Source of the DNA: Modestobacter sp. VKM Ac-2984
GTDB taxonomy: Bacteria; Actinomycetota; Actinomycetes; Mycobacteriales; Geodermatophilaceae
Direction: 5' to 3'
Length of the DNA: 64,000 bases
Assembly (NCBI RefSeq): GCF_026967985.1
Contig: NZ_JAPVBJ010000006.1
Coordinates: 1 to 64,000, forward strand
Below, piece by piece: positions 10,528 to 19,010 of this stretch (position 1 is its first letter; each line of letters begins with the position of its first letter). The translations under genes were made by a program, and so were the position numbers. The notes beneath the pieces were generated by a model, which was not told the origin of the DNA, did no database searches, and saw only the letters and a program-made list of their open reading frames with translations.

Positions 10528-12897
10528 TCAGGTGCCCGTGATGTGCTCCGGCCGCACCGGCACCCGGGTCAGCGGGAGGCCGGTCGCGGCGCGGATGGCG
10601 GCGAGCACCGCGGGGCCGGAGGAGATGTTGGGCGCCTCGCCGACCCCGCGCAGGCCGTAGGGGGCGTGCGGATCGGCGTACTCGAGGACCTCGATGCGCA
10701 TCGGCGGCATGTCCAGGATGGTCGGGATCAGGTAGTCGGTGAACGACGGGTTCCGCACCTTGCCGTCCTGGATCAGGATCTCCTCCATCACCGCCAGCCC
10801 CAGCCCCTGCGCGGTGCCGCCCTGGATCTGGCCGACCACCGCCTGCGGGTTGATCGCCTTGCCGACGTCCTGGGTGCAGGCCATCTCGACCACCTTGACC
10901 AGCCCGAGCTCGGTGTCGACGTCGACCACGGCCCGGTGTGCGGAGAAGGCGTACTGCACGTGCGCGAACCCCTGGCCGGTCTCCGGGTCGATCGCCTCGG
11001 TGGGGCGGTGCCGCCACTCGAGGGTCTCCTCCAGCACGTCGTCACCCAGCAGGTCGGCCAGCGGGACGGTGATGTCCTCGCTGTCGGACACCACGGCACC
11101 ACCGGCCAGCCGGAGGTCGGGAACGGTCCGTCCCACCAGTCGTTCGGCCCGGGCGACCAGCTGCTCGCGCACCTTCTCGCACGCGGCCTTGACCGCCCCG
11201 CCGGTGACGTAGGTCTGCCGGGAGGCCGAGGTCGAGCCGGCCGATCCCACGCTGGTGTCCTTGGGGTGCACGACGACGCGCTCCACCCCGAGCTCGGTGC
11301 GGGCGATCTGCTGCTCGACGGTGACCAGCCCCTGGCCGACCTCCGCGGCCGCGGTGTGCACGGTCGCGGTCGGTTCGCCGCCGACGACCTCCAGGCGCAC
11401 CCGGGCGGTGGAGTGGTCGTCGTACCCCTCGGAGAAGGCGACGTTCTTGTACGCCACGGCGTAGCCGACCCCGCGCCGGACGCCCTCCCCGTGGGTGGTG
11501 TTGGAGACCCCGCCGGGCATGTCGCGCAGGTCGACCTCGCCGTCGCCGGACCGAGCCGGCAGCGGCATGGCCTCCAGCCGGCGCAGCAGCTCCACCACCG
11601 GGGCCGGGCTGTCGATCACCTGGCCGGTGGGGGTGGCCGACCCCTCCTCCATCGCGTTGCGGCAGCGCAGCTCCACCGGGTCCATGTCCAGCTCGGCGGC
11701 GAGGGCGTCCATCTGCGACTCGTAGGCGAAGGCGGTCTGCACCGACCCGAACCCGCGCATGGCCCCGCACGGCGGGTTGTTCGTGTACGCGCCGTAGCAG
11801 TCGACGTGCACGTTGGGGACGACGTAGGGGCCGATCCCCATCGTCCCGCCGTTGCCCACCACGGCCGGGGTGCTGGAGGCGTAGGCGCCACCGTCGAAGT
11901 AGATCGCCGCCTTCACGTAGACCAGCTCGCCGTCCCGGGTGGCGCCGTGCTCGTAGCGCATGGTCGCCGGGTGCCGGTGCACGTGGCCGAAGAAGGACTC
12001 CTCCCGGTTGTAGGACATCTTCACCGGGCGCCCGGTGCGCAGGGCCAGCAGGCAGGCGTGCACGTGCATCGACAGGTCCTCGCGGCCGCCGAAGGCGCCG
12101 CCCACGCCGGCCAGCGTGAGCCGGACCTGCTCGGGCGGCAGGGCGAGGGCGGAGCAGATCTGCTTCTGGTCCACGTGCAGCCACTGGGTGGCGACGTGCA
12201 GCTCCACGCCGCCGTCCTCGGCCGGCACGGCGAGGCCGGCCTCCGGGCCGAGGAACGCCTGGTCCTGCATGCCCACCTCGTACTCGCCCACCACGACGAC
12301 GTCCGCGGTCGGGGCCGGGTCACCGGTGCGGACCTTCAGGTGCCGCACCAGGTTCCCCTCCGGGTGCAGGTGGGCGCTCTCCCGGCTGAGCTCGGTGACC
12401 TCGGCGGTGGAGTCGTGCACCTGGTTCCAGGTCGGGTGCCCCAGCGCGGTGCGCGCGTCGGTGACCGGCTCCAGCACGTCGTAGTCGACGTGGATGCGGG
12501 CGGCGGCCAGCCGGGCGGTCTCCGGGTGGTCGGCGGCGACCAGCGCCACCGGTTCGCCCTGGTAGCGGACGACGTCGAGGGCCAGCACCGGCTGGTCGGC
12601 CAGCTCGAGCCCGTAGACCTTCTCGCCGGGCACGTCGTCGGAGGTCAGCACGGCGGAGACGCCGGGGGTGGCCAGCGCCGCGCTGGTGTCGACCGAGCGG
12701 ATCCGGGCGTAGGGATGGGGGCTGCGCAGGGTGACCCCCCAGAGCATGTCCTCCATCCACAGGTCGCTGCCGTAGGCGAACTCGCCGCGGACCTTGAGGA
12801 CGCCGTCGGGCCGCTGTGCGTCGTCGCCGACCCCGCCGCTGCCCGGCCCGGTCAGGTGCTCCGGTGCCCCGGTCGGCGTGCGGGTCGGCGTGCTCAT
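10528..12897 (-). CDS. xanthine dehydrogenase, molybdopterin-binding subunit
   Basis: The 789-residue large subunit of a molybdenum hydroxylase has the family motifs GVGGAFGGRED, AMRGFGSVQTAFAYESQMD and the catalytic glutamate in GLRGVGEAPNISSGPA. The arginine in RGFGSVQ matches the purine-binding position of xanthine dehydrogenases. It oxidises hypoxanthine and xanthine to urate. Its ATG overlaps the stop of the 2Fe-2S gene (ATGA). The purine-catabolic neighbourhood supports xanthine as substrate rather than CO or an aldehyde; PucD-like is the nearest name. Confidence 0.9.
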   Translation of the reverse strand: MSTPTRTPTGAPEHLTGPGSGGVGDDAQRPDGVLKVRGEFAYGSDLWMEDMLWGVTLRSPHPYARIRSVDTSAALATPGVSAVLTSDDVPGEKVYGLELADQPVLALDVVRYQGEPVALVAADHPETARLAAARIHVDYDVLEPVTDARTALGHPTWNQVHDSTAEVTELSRESAHLHPEGNLVRHLKVRTGDPAPTADVVVVGEYEVGMQDQAFLGPEAGLAVPAEDGGVELHVATQWLHVDQKQICSALALPPEQVRLTLAGVGGAFGGREDLSMHVHACLLALRTGRPVKMSYNREESFFGHVHRHPATMRYEHGATRDGELVYVKAAIYFDGGAYASSTPAVVGNGGTMGIGPYVVPNVHVDCYGAYTNNPPCGAMRGFGSVQTAFAYESQMDALAAELDMDPVELRCRNAMEEGSATPTGQVIDSPAPVVELLRRLEAMPLPARSGDGEVDLRDMPGGVSNTTHGEGVRRGVGYAVAYKNVAFSEGYDDHSTARVRLEVVGGEPTATVHTAAAEVGQGLVTVEQQIARTELGVERVVVHPKDTSVGSAGSTSASRQTYVTGGAVKAACEKVREQLVARAERLVGRTVPDLRLAGGAVVSDSEDITVPLADLLGDDVLEETLEWRHRPTEAIDPETGQGFAHVQYAFSAHRAVVDVDTELGLVKVVEMACTQDVGKAINPQAVVGQIQGGTAQGLGLAVMEEILIQDGKVRNPSFTDYLIPTILDMPPMRIEVLEYADPHAPYGLRGVGEAPNISSGPAVLAAIRAATGLPLTRVPVRPEHITGT

Positions 12898-13382
12898 CGG
12901 TCTCCCCCTGCCGCGGGCTCGGCCATCCGGTCCGCGGCGAGCCGGACGGCGTCCAGGATCTTCTCGTAGCCGGTGCACCGGCAGAGGTTGCCGGCCAGCG
13001 CCTCGCGGGTCTCGGCGTCACTGGGCCGCCCGTGCCGGGCGATCAGGTCGTGCGTGGCCACCAGCAGCCCGGGCGTGCAGAAGCCGCACTGGACGGCGCC
13101 GGCGTCGAGGAAGGCCTGCTGCACCGGGTGCAGCGCCTCGGGGCCGGCCAGCCCCTCGACGGTGCCGATCTGCCGGCCCTCGGCCTGGCCCGCGGCGACC
13201 AGACAGGCGCAGACCGGCAGGCCGTCGAGGTAGACGGTGCAGGAGCCGCACTCGCCCTGCTCGCAGGCGTTCTTCGACCCGGGGAGGCCCATCCGCTCCC
13301 GGAGGACGTAGAGCAGGCTCTCGCCCTCCCAGACGTCGTCCACGTGCTGCTCGGTGCCGTTCACGGTGCAGGTCAGACGCAT
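12894..13382 (-). CDS. xanthine dehydrogenase, 2Fe-2S subunit
   Basis: The 162-residue protein binds two 2Fe-2S clusters. The plant-type ferredoxin cysteines lie in NACEQGECGSCTVYLDG with a later CAC, and the C-terminal pair in QCGFCTPG and GNLCRCTGY. It passes electrons from the molybdenum subunit to the FAD subunit. The three genes run FAD, 2Fe-2S, Mo, with one base between the first two and an ATGA overlap between the last two. It is the PucE/CoxS-like member, full length. Confidence 0.94.
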   Translation of the reverse strand: MRLTCTVNGTEQHVDDVWEGESLLYVLRERMGLPGSKNACEQGECGSCTVYLDGLPVCACLVAAGQAEGRQIGTVEGLAGPEALHPVQQAFLDAGAVQCGFCTPGLLVATHDLIARHGRPSDAETREALAGNLCRCTGYEKILDAVRLAADRMAEPAAGGDR

Positions 13383-13383
13383 G

Positions 13384-14262
13384 TCAGGCCTCCTGGTTCG
13401 CGGAGCGGTAGTCGGCCCAGGCCCAGCTCAGGGCGCGGCGGGCCATCACGGACAGCGCGTGCACGCGATAGGGGGCACTGCCGCGGACGTCGTCGATGGG
13501 GGCGGCCGCGGCGGCGACCAGCTCCCCGAAGCGGGCGATCGTCGCCTCCGGCAGCTCGGCACGGGACTCCCACAGGCCGCTGCTGTCGAGCTCGCCGGCC
13601 AGGAACTCCTCGGCGGCCGGCGCGCGGCGCGGAGTCGGCGCGGCCGAGCCGATGCCGGTGCCGACCGCACGGCGGTCGGGGTGCAGGGCCAGGCCGAACG
13701 CGGCCACGGCGATGACCATCGCGTTGCGGGTGCCGATCTTGCTGTACTGCTGCGGGCCGCTCGGCGGGGCGACGTGGACGGCGGCGATCAGCTCATCGTC
13801 GTCCATCGCGGTGCGCTTGACCCCGGTGTAGAAGTCGTCGATCGGGATCCGGCGGGTCCCCCGGGCCGACGCCACCTCGACCTCGGACCCGGCGGCCAGC
13901 AGCGCCGGGTGGGCGTCGCCGGCCGGTGAGGCGGTGGCGAGGTTGCCGGCGACCGTGCCGCGGTTGCGGATCTGCGGGGAGCCGATGGTGCGGGAGGCCA
14001 TGGCCAGGCCGGGCAGCCGGTCACCGAGCTCGCTGATCACCCGGGCGTAGCTCACCCCCGCCCCCAGCCGGACCGCGCCGTCGGCGACCTGCCAGTCGCG
14101 CAGGTCGGCGATCCGGGTGAGGTCGAGGAGCAGCGCCGGGCGGAGGTGGCCGAAGTTGAGGCCCACCATCACGTCGGTGCCCCCGGCGATCGGCACGGCG
14201 TCGGGATGGGCGGCCTTCGCCTCCAGCGCCTCCGCCCAGGTGACCGGTTGCAGGAAGTCCAT
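13384..14262 (-). CDS. xanthine dehydrogenase, FAD-binding subunit
   Basis: The 292-residue flavoprotein has the two FAD contact motifs of the CoxM/PucC family, PIAGGTDVMVGLN (near residue 25) and TIGSPQIRNRGTVAGNLATASPAGD (near 95-120). The C-terminal domain is the CO-dehydrogenase flavoprotein type. I start it at the ATG at 14262, which has GAGGAG just upstream; a longer frame to 14292 has no such site. It is first in the xanthine dehydrogenase operon and diverges from the 8-oxoguanine deaminase gene. Confidence 0.92.
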   Translation of the reverse strand: MDFLQPVTWAEALEAKAAHPDAVPIAGGTDVMVGLNFGHLRPALLLDLTRIADLRDWQVADGAVRLGAGVSYARVISELGDRLPGLAMASRTIGSPQIRNRGTVAGNLATASPAGDAHPALLAAGSEVEVASARGTRRIPIDDFYTGVKRTAMDDDELIAAVHVAPPSGPQQYSKIGTRNAMVIAVAAFGLALHPDRRAVGTGIGSAAPTPRRAPAAEEFLAGELDSSGLWESRAELPEATIARFGELVAAAAAPIDDVRGSAPYRVHALSVMARRALSWAWADYRSANQEA

Positions 14263-14306
14263 GGGGCTCCTCGTCGGTGGGGGGACGGCCACGGTAGCCC
14301 GGCCGT

Positions 14307-14403
14307 GTCACGGGGTGGTGACGAGCGATGCGACGTGGGTCACGTCCGGCGGTCCCGTGGTGGTGGGCTCGGACACGCGCCGGACACGTCCGGGCGGCAG
14401 GAT
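14307..14403. promoter_or_regulatory. divergent control region with three inverted repeats
   Basis: The 139-base gap between the xanthine dehydrogenase operon and the 8-oxoguanine deaminase gene holds three exact dyads: GTCAC/GTGAC (14307-14322, spacer 6), GACGT/ACGTC (14332-14346, spacer 5) and CGGAC/GTCCG (14381-14392, spacer 2). The last lies just before CAGGAT (14398-14403), a possible -10 box for the plus-strand gene. They could be operators for a purine-responsive regulator. No regulator gene is adjacent. Confidence 0.4.
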
Positions 14404-15784
14404 GCGCGGGGTGCAGACCGCTGACCTGCTCGTGCACGATGCCGAGCTGATCGCCACCGTCGACGACGCCCGCCGCGAGCTCGCCGGGGGGTGGGTCGCG
14501 ATCACCGACGGCGTGGTCAGCGGACTCGGCGGCCCGGGGGACCCGCAGCCGGCCGCCGTCCGGCGGGTCGACGCCCGCGGCTGCCTGGTCACACCGGGGC
14601 TGGTGAACACCCACCACCACCTGTACCAGAACCTGACCCGTGCCTACGCCCCTGCGCTCACCGGCGGGCTGTTCGAGTGGCTGGTCACGCTGTACCCGCT
14701 GTGGGCCCGGCTGGACGAGGAGGCGGCGCACGTCAGCGCGTTCGTCGGGCTCGCGGAGCTGGCGCTCTCCGGCGGCACGACGTCGACCGACCACCTGTAC
14801 GTGCACCCGCGCGGCGCGGGCGACCTGATCTCCGCCGAGGTGGCCGCGGCCCGCGAGCTCGGCGTCCGGTTCTCGCCCACCCGCGGGTCGATGTCGCTCT
14901 CCGTCAAGGACGGCGGCTTGCCGCCGGACTCGGTGGTCCAGGACGACGACGAGGTCCTGGCCGACTCGCTGCGGCTGGTCCAGGCCCACCACGATCCCTC
15001 ACCCACCGCCATGACCCAGATCGCGCTCGCGCCCTGCTCGCCGTTCAGCGTCTCCCCCGACCTGATGCGCCGCACCGCGGAGCTGGCCGAGTCCCTCGAC
15101 GTCCGGCTGCACACCCACCTCGCCGAGACCCTGGACGAGGACGCCTTCTGCCTGGCGACCTTCGGCCGGCGTCCGGTCGACCACCTGGCCGACGTCGGCT
15201 GGATGACCGACCGGACGTGGCTCGCGCACGTGGTCTGGCCGGACGCCGCCGAGGTCGGCCGGCTCGGTGCGGCCCGGGTCGGGGCGGCGCACTGTCCCTC
15301 GTCGAACATGATCCTGGGCAGCGGTCTGGCGCCGGTGACCGAGCTGCGGGCGGCCGGCGCACCGGTCGGGCTGGGCGTCGACGGCTCGGCGTCGGCGGAC
15401 TCCGCGTCACTGTGGCTGGAGGCCCGCACCGCGATGCTGCAGGGCAAGCTGCGGCACGGCGCCGCGGCGATGTCGGCCCGGGATGCGCTGGAGATCGCCA
15501 CCCGCGGCGGCGCCGCCTGCCTGGGCCGGGCCGGGGAGATCGGCGAGCTGTCCATCGGCGCCTGCGGTGACCTCGCGATCTGGTCACTGGAGGGCGTGCA
15601 GTTCGCCGGCGCGCTGTCCGACCCGGTGGAGGCCTGGCTGCGCTGTGGCCCGGTGTCCGCGCGGCACACGGTCGTGGCAGGGCGGTTCGTGGTCTCCGAC
15701 GGCGCCGTCGTGCACCCCGGGCTCGAGGAGCAGCTCGCCGTCCACCGGCGGGTGTCGCAGCGGATGCAGGCCCCGCTCGGCTGA
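14402..15784 (+). CDS. 8-oxoguanine deaminase
   Basis: The 460-residue amidohydrolase has the metal motif VNTHHHLYQNLTRAYAP and the FEWLVTLYPLWA segment typical of 8-oxoguanine deaminases. It also has HTHLAETLDED, CPSSNMILGSG and the catalytic GVDGSASADS, where DGS replaces the usual DGA. It converts 8-oxoguanine to urate, so its product joins that of xanthine dehydrogenase. The relatives TrzN/AtzB act on triazines, but the purine neighbourhood favours this assignment. The ATG at 14402 overlaps a possible -10 box, so a leaderless GTG at 14411 is also plausible. Confidence 0.88.
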   Translation: MRGVQTADLLVHDAELIATVDDARRELAGGWVAITDGVVSGLGGPGDPQPAAVRRVDARGCLVTPGLVNTHHHLYQNLTRAYAPALTGGLFEWLVTLYPLWARLDEEAAHVSAFVGLAELALSGGTTSTDHLYVHPRGAGDLISAEVAAARELGVRFSPTRGSMSLSVKDGGLPPDSVVQDDDEVLADSLRLVQAHHDPSPTAMTQIALAPCSPFSVSPDLMRRTAELAESLDVRLHTHLAETLDEDAFCLATFGRRPVDHLADVGWMTDRTWLAHVVWPDAAEVGRLGAARVGAAHCPSSNMILGSGLAPVTELRAAGAPVGLGVDGSASADSASLWLEARTAMLQGKLRHGAAAMSARDALEIATRGGAACLGRAGEIGELSIGACGDLAIWSLEGVQFAGALSDPVEAWLRCGPVSARHTVVAGRFVVSDGAVVHPGLEEQLAVHRRVSQRMQAPLG

Positions 15785-15797
15785 GCGGGCGCCAGGG

Positions 15798-16586
15798 TCA
15801 GGTGGCGAGCTCGCCGCGGACCACCGAGACGCCGGAGTGCGTCGGGTCGCCGTCGAGCGGCTCGACCGAGACGTCGACCAGGGGGTAGGCGGCGAGGTCG
15901 ATGCCGTCGGGCAGCCGCAGCACGGTCGCGCCCTGCTGGACGATGCCGACCGGCACCATCCGCTGGGCGTCGGCCTGCAGCAGCCACACCTCGTAGTAGG
16001 CGTCGTCCAGCGCCGGCACGTCGAGGTCTACCTGCAGCTCGCGGACTCCGCCACGTTCCCGGACCTCAGCCGTGCCCGACGCGACCTGCTCCGGCAGCGG
16101 GTCGAGCCCTGCCTGGGCCACCACGGCGCCGCCGGCACCGTCCTGGGTGACCGCGACCGCCCCGGCGCCGATGAGGCCACCCACGAGCACGGCAGCGGCC
16201 AGCGGCAGCCACCGGGCCGCCGGCCCTCGAGCCGACCGCGGGCGGAAGGGCAGGACGGTGGACCCGGCCGGTTCGGGAACGGCTGTTTCGACCTCAGTCG
16301 ACCGGGGCATGGGGACCTCGCGTGACAGACCGGCCTCGATCTCGGCCGGACGAGGAGAGACCGCGACCCCGGTCGCAGCGGCGATGGCTGCCCACACCTG
16401 AGGGGGTGGGGCCACCGCCTGACGGGGCGTGGCCAGCGCGGGGACGGCGAGGACGGCGACGCTTCGCCGGAGGGAGGCGACCTCCCGCTCGCACTCGGCA
16501 CAGTCGCCCAGGTGTGCGGCGCACTCGGGCGCGGGCTGCTCGCCGAGGGCGGCCAGCGCCAGCTCGTCAGGATCGCAGTGCTGCAC
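15798..16586 (-). CDS. anti-sigma factor, RskA type
   Basis: This 262-residue protein has an N-terminal zinc-binding anti-sigma segment (HLGDCAECE, HxxxCxxC), a proline-rich linker, one membrane helix (about residues 127-147, WLPLAAAVLVGGLIGAGAVA) and an outer RskA C-terminal domain (DDAYYEVWLLQADAQRMVPVG). It should hold the sigma factor encoded just upstream at the membrane until a signal triggers its cleavage. The GTG start lies inside the last codons of the sigma gene (20-base overlap) behind a GGAGG. Its 3' end converges on the deaminase gene with a 13-base gap. Confidence 0.9.
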   Translation of the reverse strand: MQHCDPDELALAALGEQPAPECAAHLGDCAECEREVASLRRSVAVLAVPALATPRQAVAPPPQVWAAIAAATGVAVSPRPAEIEAGLSREVPMPRSTEVETAVPEPAGSTVLPFRPRSARGPAARWLPLAAAVLVGGLIGAGAVAVTQDGAGGAVVAQAGLDPLPEQVASGTAEVRERGGVRELQVDLDVPALDDAYYEVWLLQADAQRMVPVGIVQQGATVLRLPDGIDLAAYPLVDVSVEPLDGDPTHSGVSVVRGELAT

Positions 16587-17214
16587 CGTCCACCTCCAAT
16601 CGGTCTCGCAGGCGCTCCAGGGTGCGTCTGATGTGGCTCTTCACGGTGCCCAGCGGGATGCCGGTGCGTGCCGCGATCTGTGCATGGGTCAGGTCCTCGA
16701 AGAACGCGAGCTCGATGATGCTTCGTTGTGGCTGGCCGATCCGGTTCAACTCGCCCAGCAGGAGCACGCGGTCGGCCACCTCGGTGGCCAGCTCGCTGCC
16801 GGGGCCGGCGGTCGGTGCTGAGCGGGCCTCGCTCGCGGCCGCCTCGGTGGACCGACGCTGCCGTTCCCGTTTGGCCCAGGTGTCGGCGATCTTGTGCCGG
16901 CACACCCCCACCAGCCAGGCCGGCAGTGCGCCCTGGTCGGGGCGGTACCGAGCTCGCCCGGTCCAGGCCGAGATGAACGTCTGCTGGGTGACGTCCTCGG
17001 CGTCGGGGCCGGGCCCGAAGGCCCGCACCGCCATGCCGTGCACCTGCGCCGCCCATCGCTCGTAGGCCCAGGCCAGAGCCTGCTCATCGCCGTCGACGAA
17101 GCGCCGGGCGACCTCGGTGTCGTCCGGCTCGGCGCTCTGCTGCACCGAGCCCTGGGTGGTGGGCACGTCAGCGACCGTACCCAGTGGTGGCCGACGGACG
17201 GCCAGGAGGCTCAT
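16567..17214 (-). CDS. ECF sigma factor, SigK-like
   Basis: The 215-residue protein has sigma region 2 (FVDGDEQALAWAYERWAAQVHGMA, AEDVTQQTFISAWTG, PAWLVGVCRHKIADTWAKRER) and region 4 (QRSIIELAFFEDLTHAQIAARTGIPLGTVKSHIRRTLERLRDRL). Lengths and the partner RskA-type anti-sigma point to a SigK-like group. The ATG overlaps the sortase stop in an ATGA; a GTG at 17166 is a possible alternative. The gene order (DUF4397 protein, sortase, sigma, anti-sigma) suggests that it controls surface proteins, including its own locus. Confidence 0.9.
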   Translation of the reverse strand: MSLLAVRRPPLGTVADVPTTQGSVQQSAEPDDTEVARRFVDGDEQALAWAYERWAAQVHGMAVRAFGPGPDAEDVTQQTFISAWTGRARYRPDQGALPAWLVGVCRHKIADTWAKRERQRRSTEAAASEARSAPTAGPGSELATEVADRVLLLGELNRIGQPQRSIIELAFFEDLTHAQIAARTGIPLGTVKSHIRRTLERLRDRLEVDGAALRS

Positions 17215-17918
17215 GGGAGCGGTTCGGCAACGACGACCACGTTGTCGCGATAACTGCGGAGCTCGGGGATGAAGGGGCCACCGCAGGTGACCAGCACCAG
17301 CCGTGGCGGGCCGTCCCGGCCGAAGATCGTGTCCAGCGGCAGGACCTGCTTGGTGATCAGCTCGCGGGAGACCACCTGCCAGCGGGTCTCCGCGCCGTTC
17401 GCGCCGGTGACCACGACGACGTCACCGACCTCGGTGCTGCGCAGCGGGGCCAGGGCGCCCAGCCCCTGCTCCCGGTCGTCGACGTGCCCGGCGAGCACCG
17501 CCGAGCCGTCGTCCCCCGGCACCGGACCGAACCGGTACCAGCCGACCCGGTCCACGTCCTCCGGCAGTTCCATCTGACCGTCCGGGGAGACCCCCACCGG
17601 GTCCAGTGGGGCGTCCACGCCCCGGGCCGGCAGGCTCAGCCGGACCGGAGCCGCAACCGGTGCAGCCACGGTGGGCGCCGCGTCCCGGGTGGTCACCGGA
17701 GGGAGGTCGAGTGCAGGCGGCGACGGCGGTACCGCCCCGGAGGGGGACGGTGCCGCCGTCGGTGACGGTGCCGGGGCCATCGCCGAGGGCGAGGACGCGT
17801 CGATCGCCTGCTCCACCGTGGTGCCCGTCGCCTCGTCGGGCTGGGTCAGTGCCCAGGTGACCGGTGTCCCGATCCCCAGGGCGAGGCCCAGCACCAAGAC
17901 GACGGCGGGGGTGCGCAC
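17211..17918 (-). CDS. class F sortase
   Basis: This 235-residue membrane-anchored transpeptidase has an N-terminal helix (VVLVLGLALGIGTPVTWAL), a 60-residue proline/serine/alanine linker, then a sortase barrel. The catalytic histidine lies in LAGHVDDREQGLG, the cysteine in LVLVTCGGPF and the arginine in SYRDNVVVV, so all three are present. Class F enzymes of actinobacteria attach surface proteins to the wall. The likely substrates are the two DUF4397 proteins encoded just upstream in the same direction. The start is a GTG 25 bases after the DUF4397 stop. A second, broken copy of this gene lies at 18881-18985. Confidence 0.88.
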   Translation of the reverse strand: MRTPAVVLVLGLALGIGTPVTWALTQPDEATGTTVEQAIDASSPSAMAPAPSPTAAPSPSGAVPPSPPALDLPPVTTRDAAPTVAAPVAAPVRLSLPARGVDAPLDPVGVSPDGQMELPEDVDRVGWYRFGPVPGDDGSAVLAGHVDDREQGLGALAPLRSTEVGDVVVVTGANGAETRWQVVSRELITKQVLPLDTIFGRDGPPRLVLVTCGGPFIPELRSYRDNVVVVAEPLP

Positions 17919-17943
17919 GGTGGTGCTCCTGTCCTCGGTCGGG

Positions 17944-18762
17944 TCAGACCCGGCTGGTGGCGTACTTGCGGCCGGCGAACGCGGCAGCGGCGAGGCCGGC
18001 CACGGTCAGGCCGACCAGCGGAGCCGGCATGCCCTCGTCAGCGGCCAGACCGGCCGAGCCACCGGGGACGCCGGACGGGGCCGAGGCCCCGGCCTGGACC
18101 GTCTGGGTGGCGAGCTCGTAGCCGGCGTCAGCCGAACCCCACGCATAGACGATCGTGTTGGCGCCCTCGGCCACGGTCAGGTCGGCCGGGCCGATCGCCA
18201 CGGTGTCGGTCCCGGCGACGACCACGTCGGCGCTCACGTCGCCGGCCGGGACGGTCACCGACTCCTCGTTCGGGTTGACCAGGCCGTCGATGATGACCTC
18301 GCCACCGGCCCGGACGTCGACGGCGGGCGCCGCGGCCACGTGGCGCACGGTGAGCCGGCCCTCGCCCGCGGGCACCGCGGAGGTGTCGTTCACGAACGGG
18401 GTGAGCTCCGGGGCGCCGGCCTCGGTGAGGTGGGCGACCACGGTGGCGTCGGCGCCGGCCGGGATCTCCACGTCGTCGAGGCTGATCGCGACCTCGGCGG
18501 ACTCCGGGTCGGCGCCGGCCGGGTAGACCGTCAGGTCGTACTCGCCGCCGGGCAGGGTGAGCGGCCCGGCGAGGGTGCCGGGCATGAAGTCGGAGATGAG
18601 CTCTTCACCGTTGGCGTAGACGTCGACCGGGGTCTCCGGGATCGCGTGCAGGACCGAGACGGTCGCGGTGTGCGTGTCGGCCAGCGCGGGGGTGGCCGCG
18701 AAGAGCAGGGCGAACGCGCCGGTGGCGCCGGCGGTCAGGGCAATCGGGCGGGTCTTGTTCAC
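17944..18762 (-). CDS. DUF4397 sortase-substrate-like protein, copy A
   Basis: The 272-residue protein has a signal peptide ending ATPALADTH (about residue 29), one DUF4397 domain and a flexible stretch (SAPSGVPGGSAGLAAD). The C-terminus reads MPAPLVGL, then a hydrophobic helix, then RKYATSRV, which is the layout of a wall-sorting signal. The GTG at 18762 follows AAGGA. Copy B at 19011 has the same length and is almost identical after residue 110. It lies 25 bases from the sortase gene, so enzyme and substrate are probably co-expressed. The function of the exposed domain is unknown. Confidence 0.87.
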   Translation of the reverse strand: MNKTRPIALTAGATGAFALLFAATPALADTHTATVSVLHAIPETPVDVYANGEELISDFMPGTLAGPLTLPGGEYDLTVYPAGADPESAEVAISLDDVEIPAGADATVVAHLTEAGAPELTPFVNDTSAVPAGEGRLTVRHVAAAPAVDVRAGGEVIIDGLVNPNEESVTVPAGDVSADVVVAGTDTVAIGPADLTVAEGANTIVYAWGSADAGYELATQTVQAGASAPSGVPGGSAGLAADEGMPAPLVGLTVAGLAAAAFAGRKYATSRV

Positions 18763-18880
18763 GGTGACGTTCCTTCCGTTGGAATGCACTGTTGTCTCGT
18801 ACTCCCTGCCCACCTCCGGTCGTCGATGCACCTGATCCGGATCTGGAATTCATCGGATCTGCGTGCCAGCGTCGTGACCG

Positions 18881-18985
18881 GACCGTGGTGCCCGCCGTCG
18901 CGTTGGGCTGGGTCAGTGCCCAGGTGACCGGTGTCCCGATCCCCGGGGCGAGGCCCAGCACCAACACGACGGCGGGGCTGCACAC
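18881..18985 (-). pseudogene. remnant of a class F sortase gene
   Basis: A GTG at 18985 opens a frame whose first 35 residues match the N-terminus of the intact sortase nearly residue for residue (PAVVLVLGLA.GIGTPVTWALTQP). Identity stops after GTTV, and the linker and the whole catalytic domain are missing. The DNA match continues into the 3' end of the DUF4397 gene on the upstream side. The remnant therefore marks one end of a tandem duplication of a DUF4397-sortase unit in which the first sortase was later deleted. Confidence 0.8.
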
Positions 18986-19010
18986 GGTGGTGCGGCAGTT
19001 CTCGGTCGGG

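Noticed and set aside
10297-12969. An 890-codon plus-strand open frame opposite the xanthine dehydrogenase gene
   Set aside because: It is the codon-position shadow of the molybdenum subunit; its composition is repetitive (HxVGxGR) and no family is visible.
18605-18985. A 126-codon frame that begins like the sortase
   Set aside because: Only the first 35 codons match the sortase; the rest runs out of frame through the leader and into the DUF4397 gene. It is treated as a remnant, not a gene.
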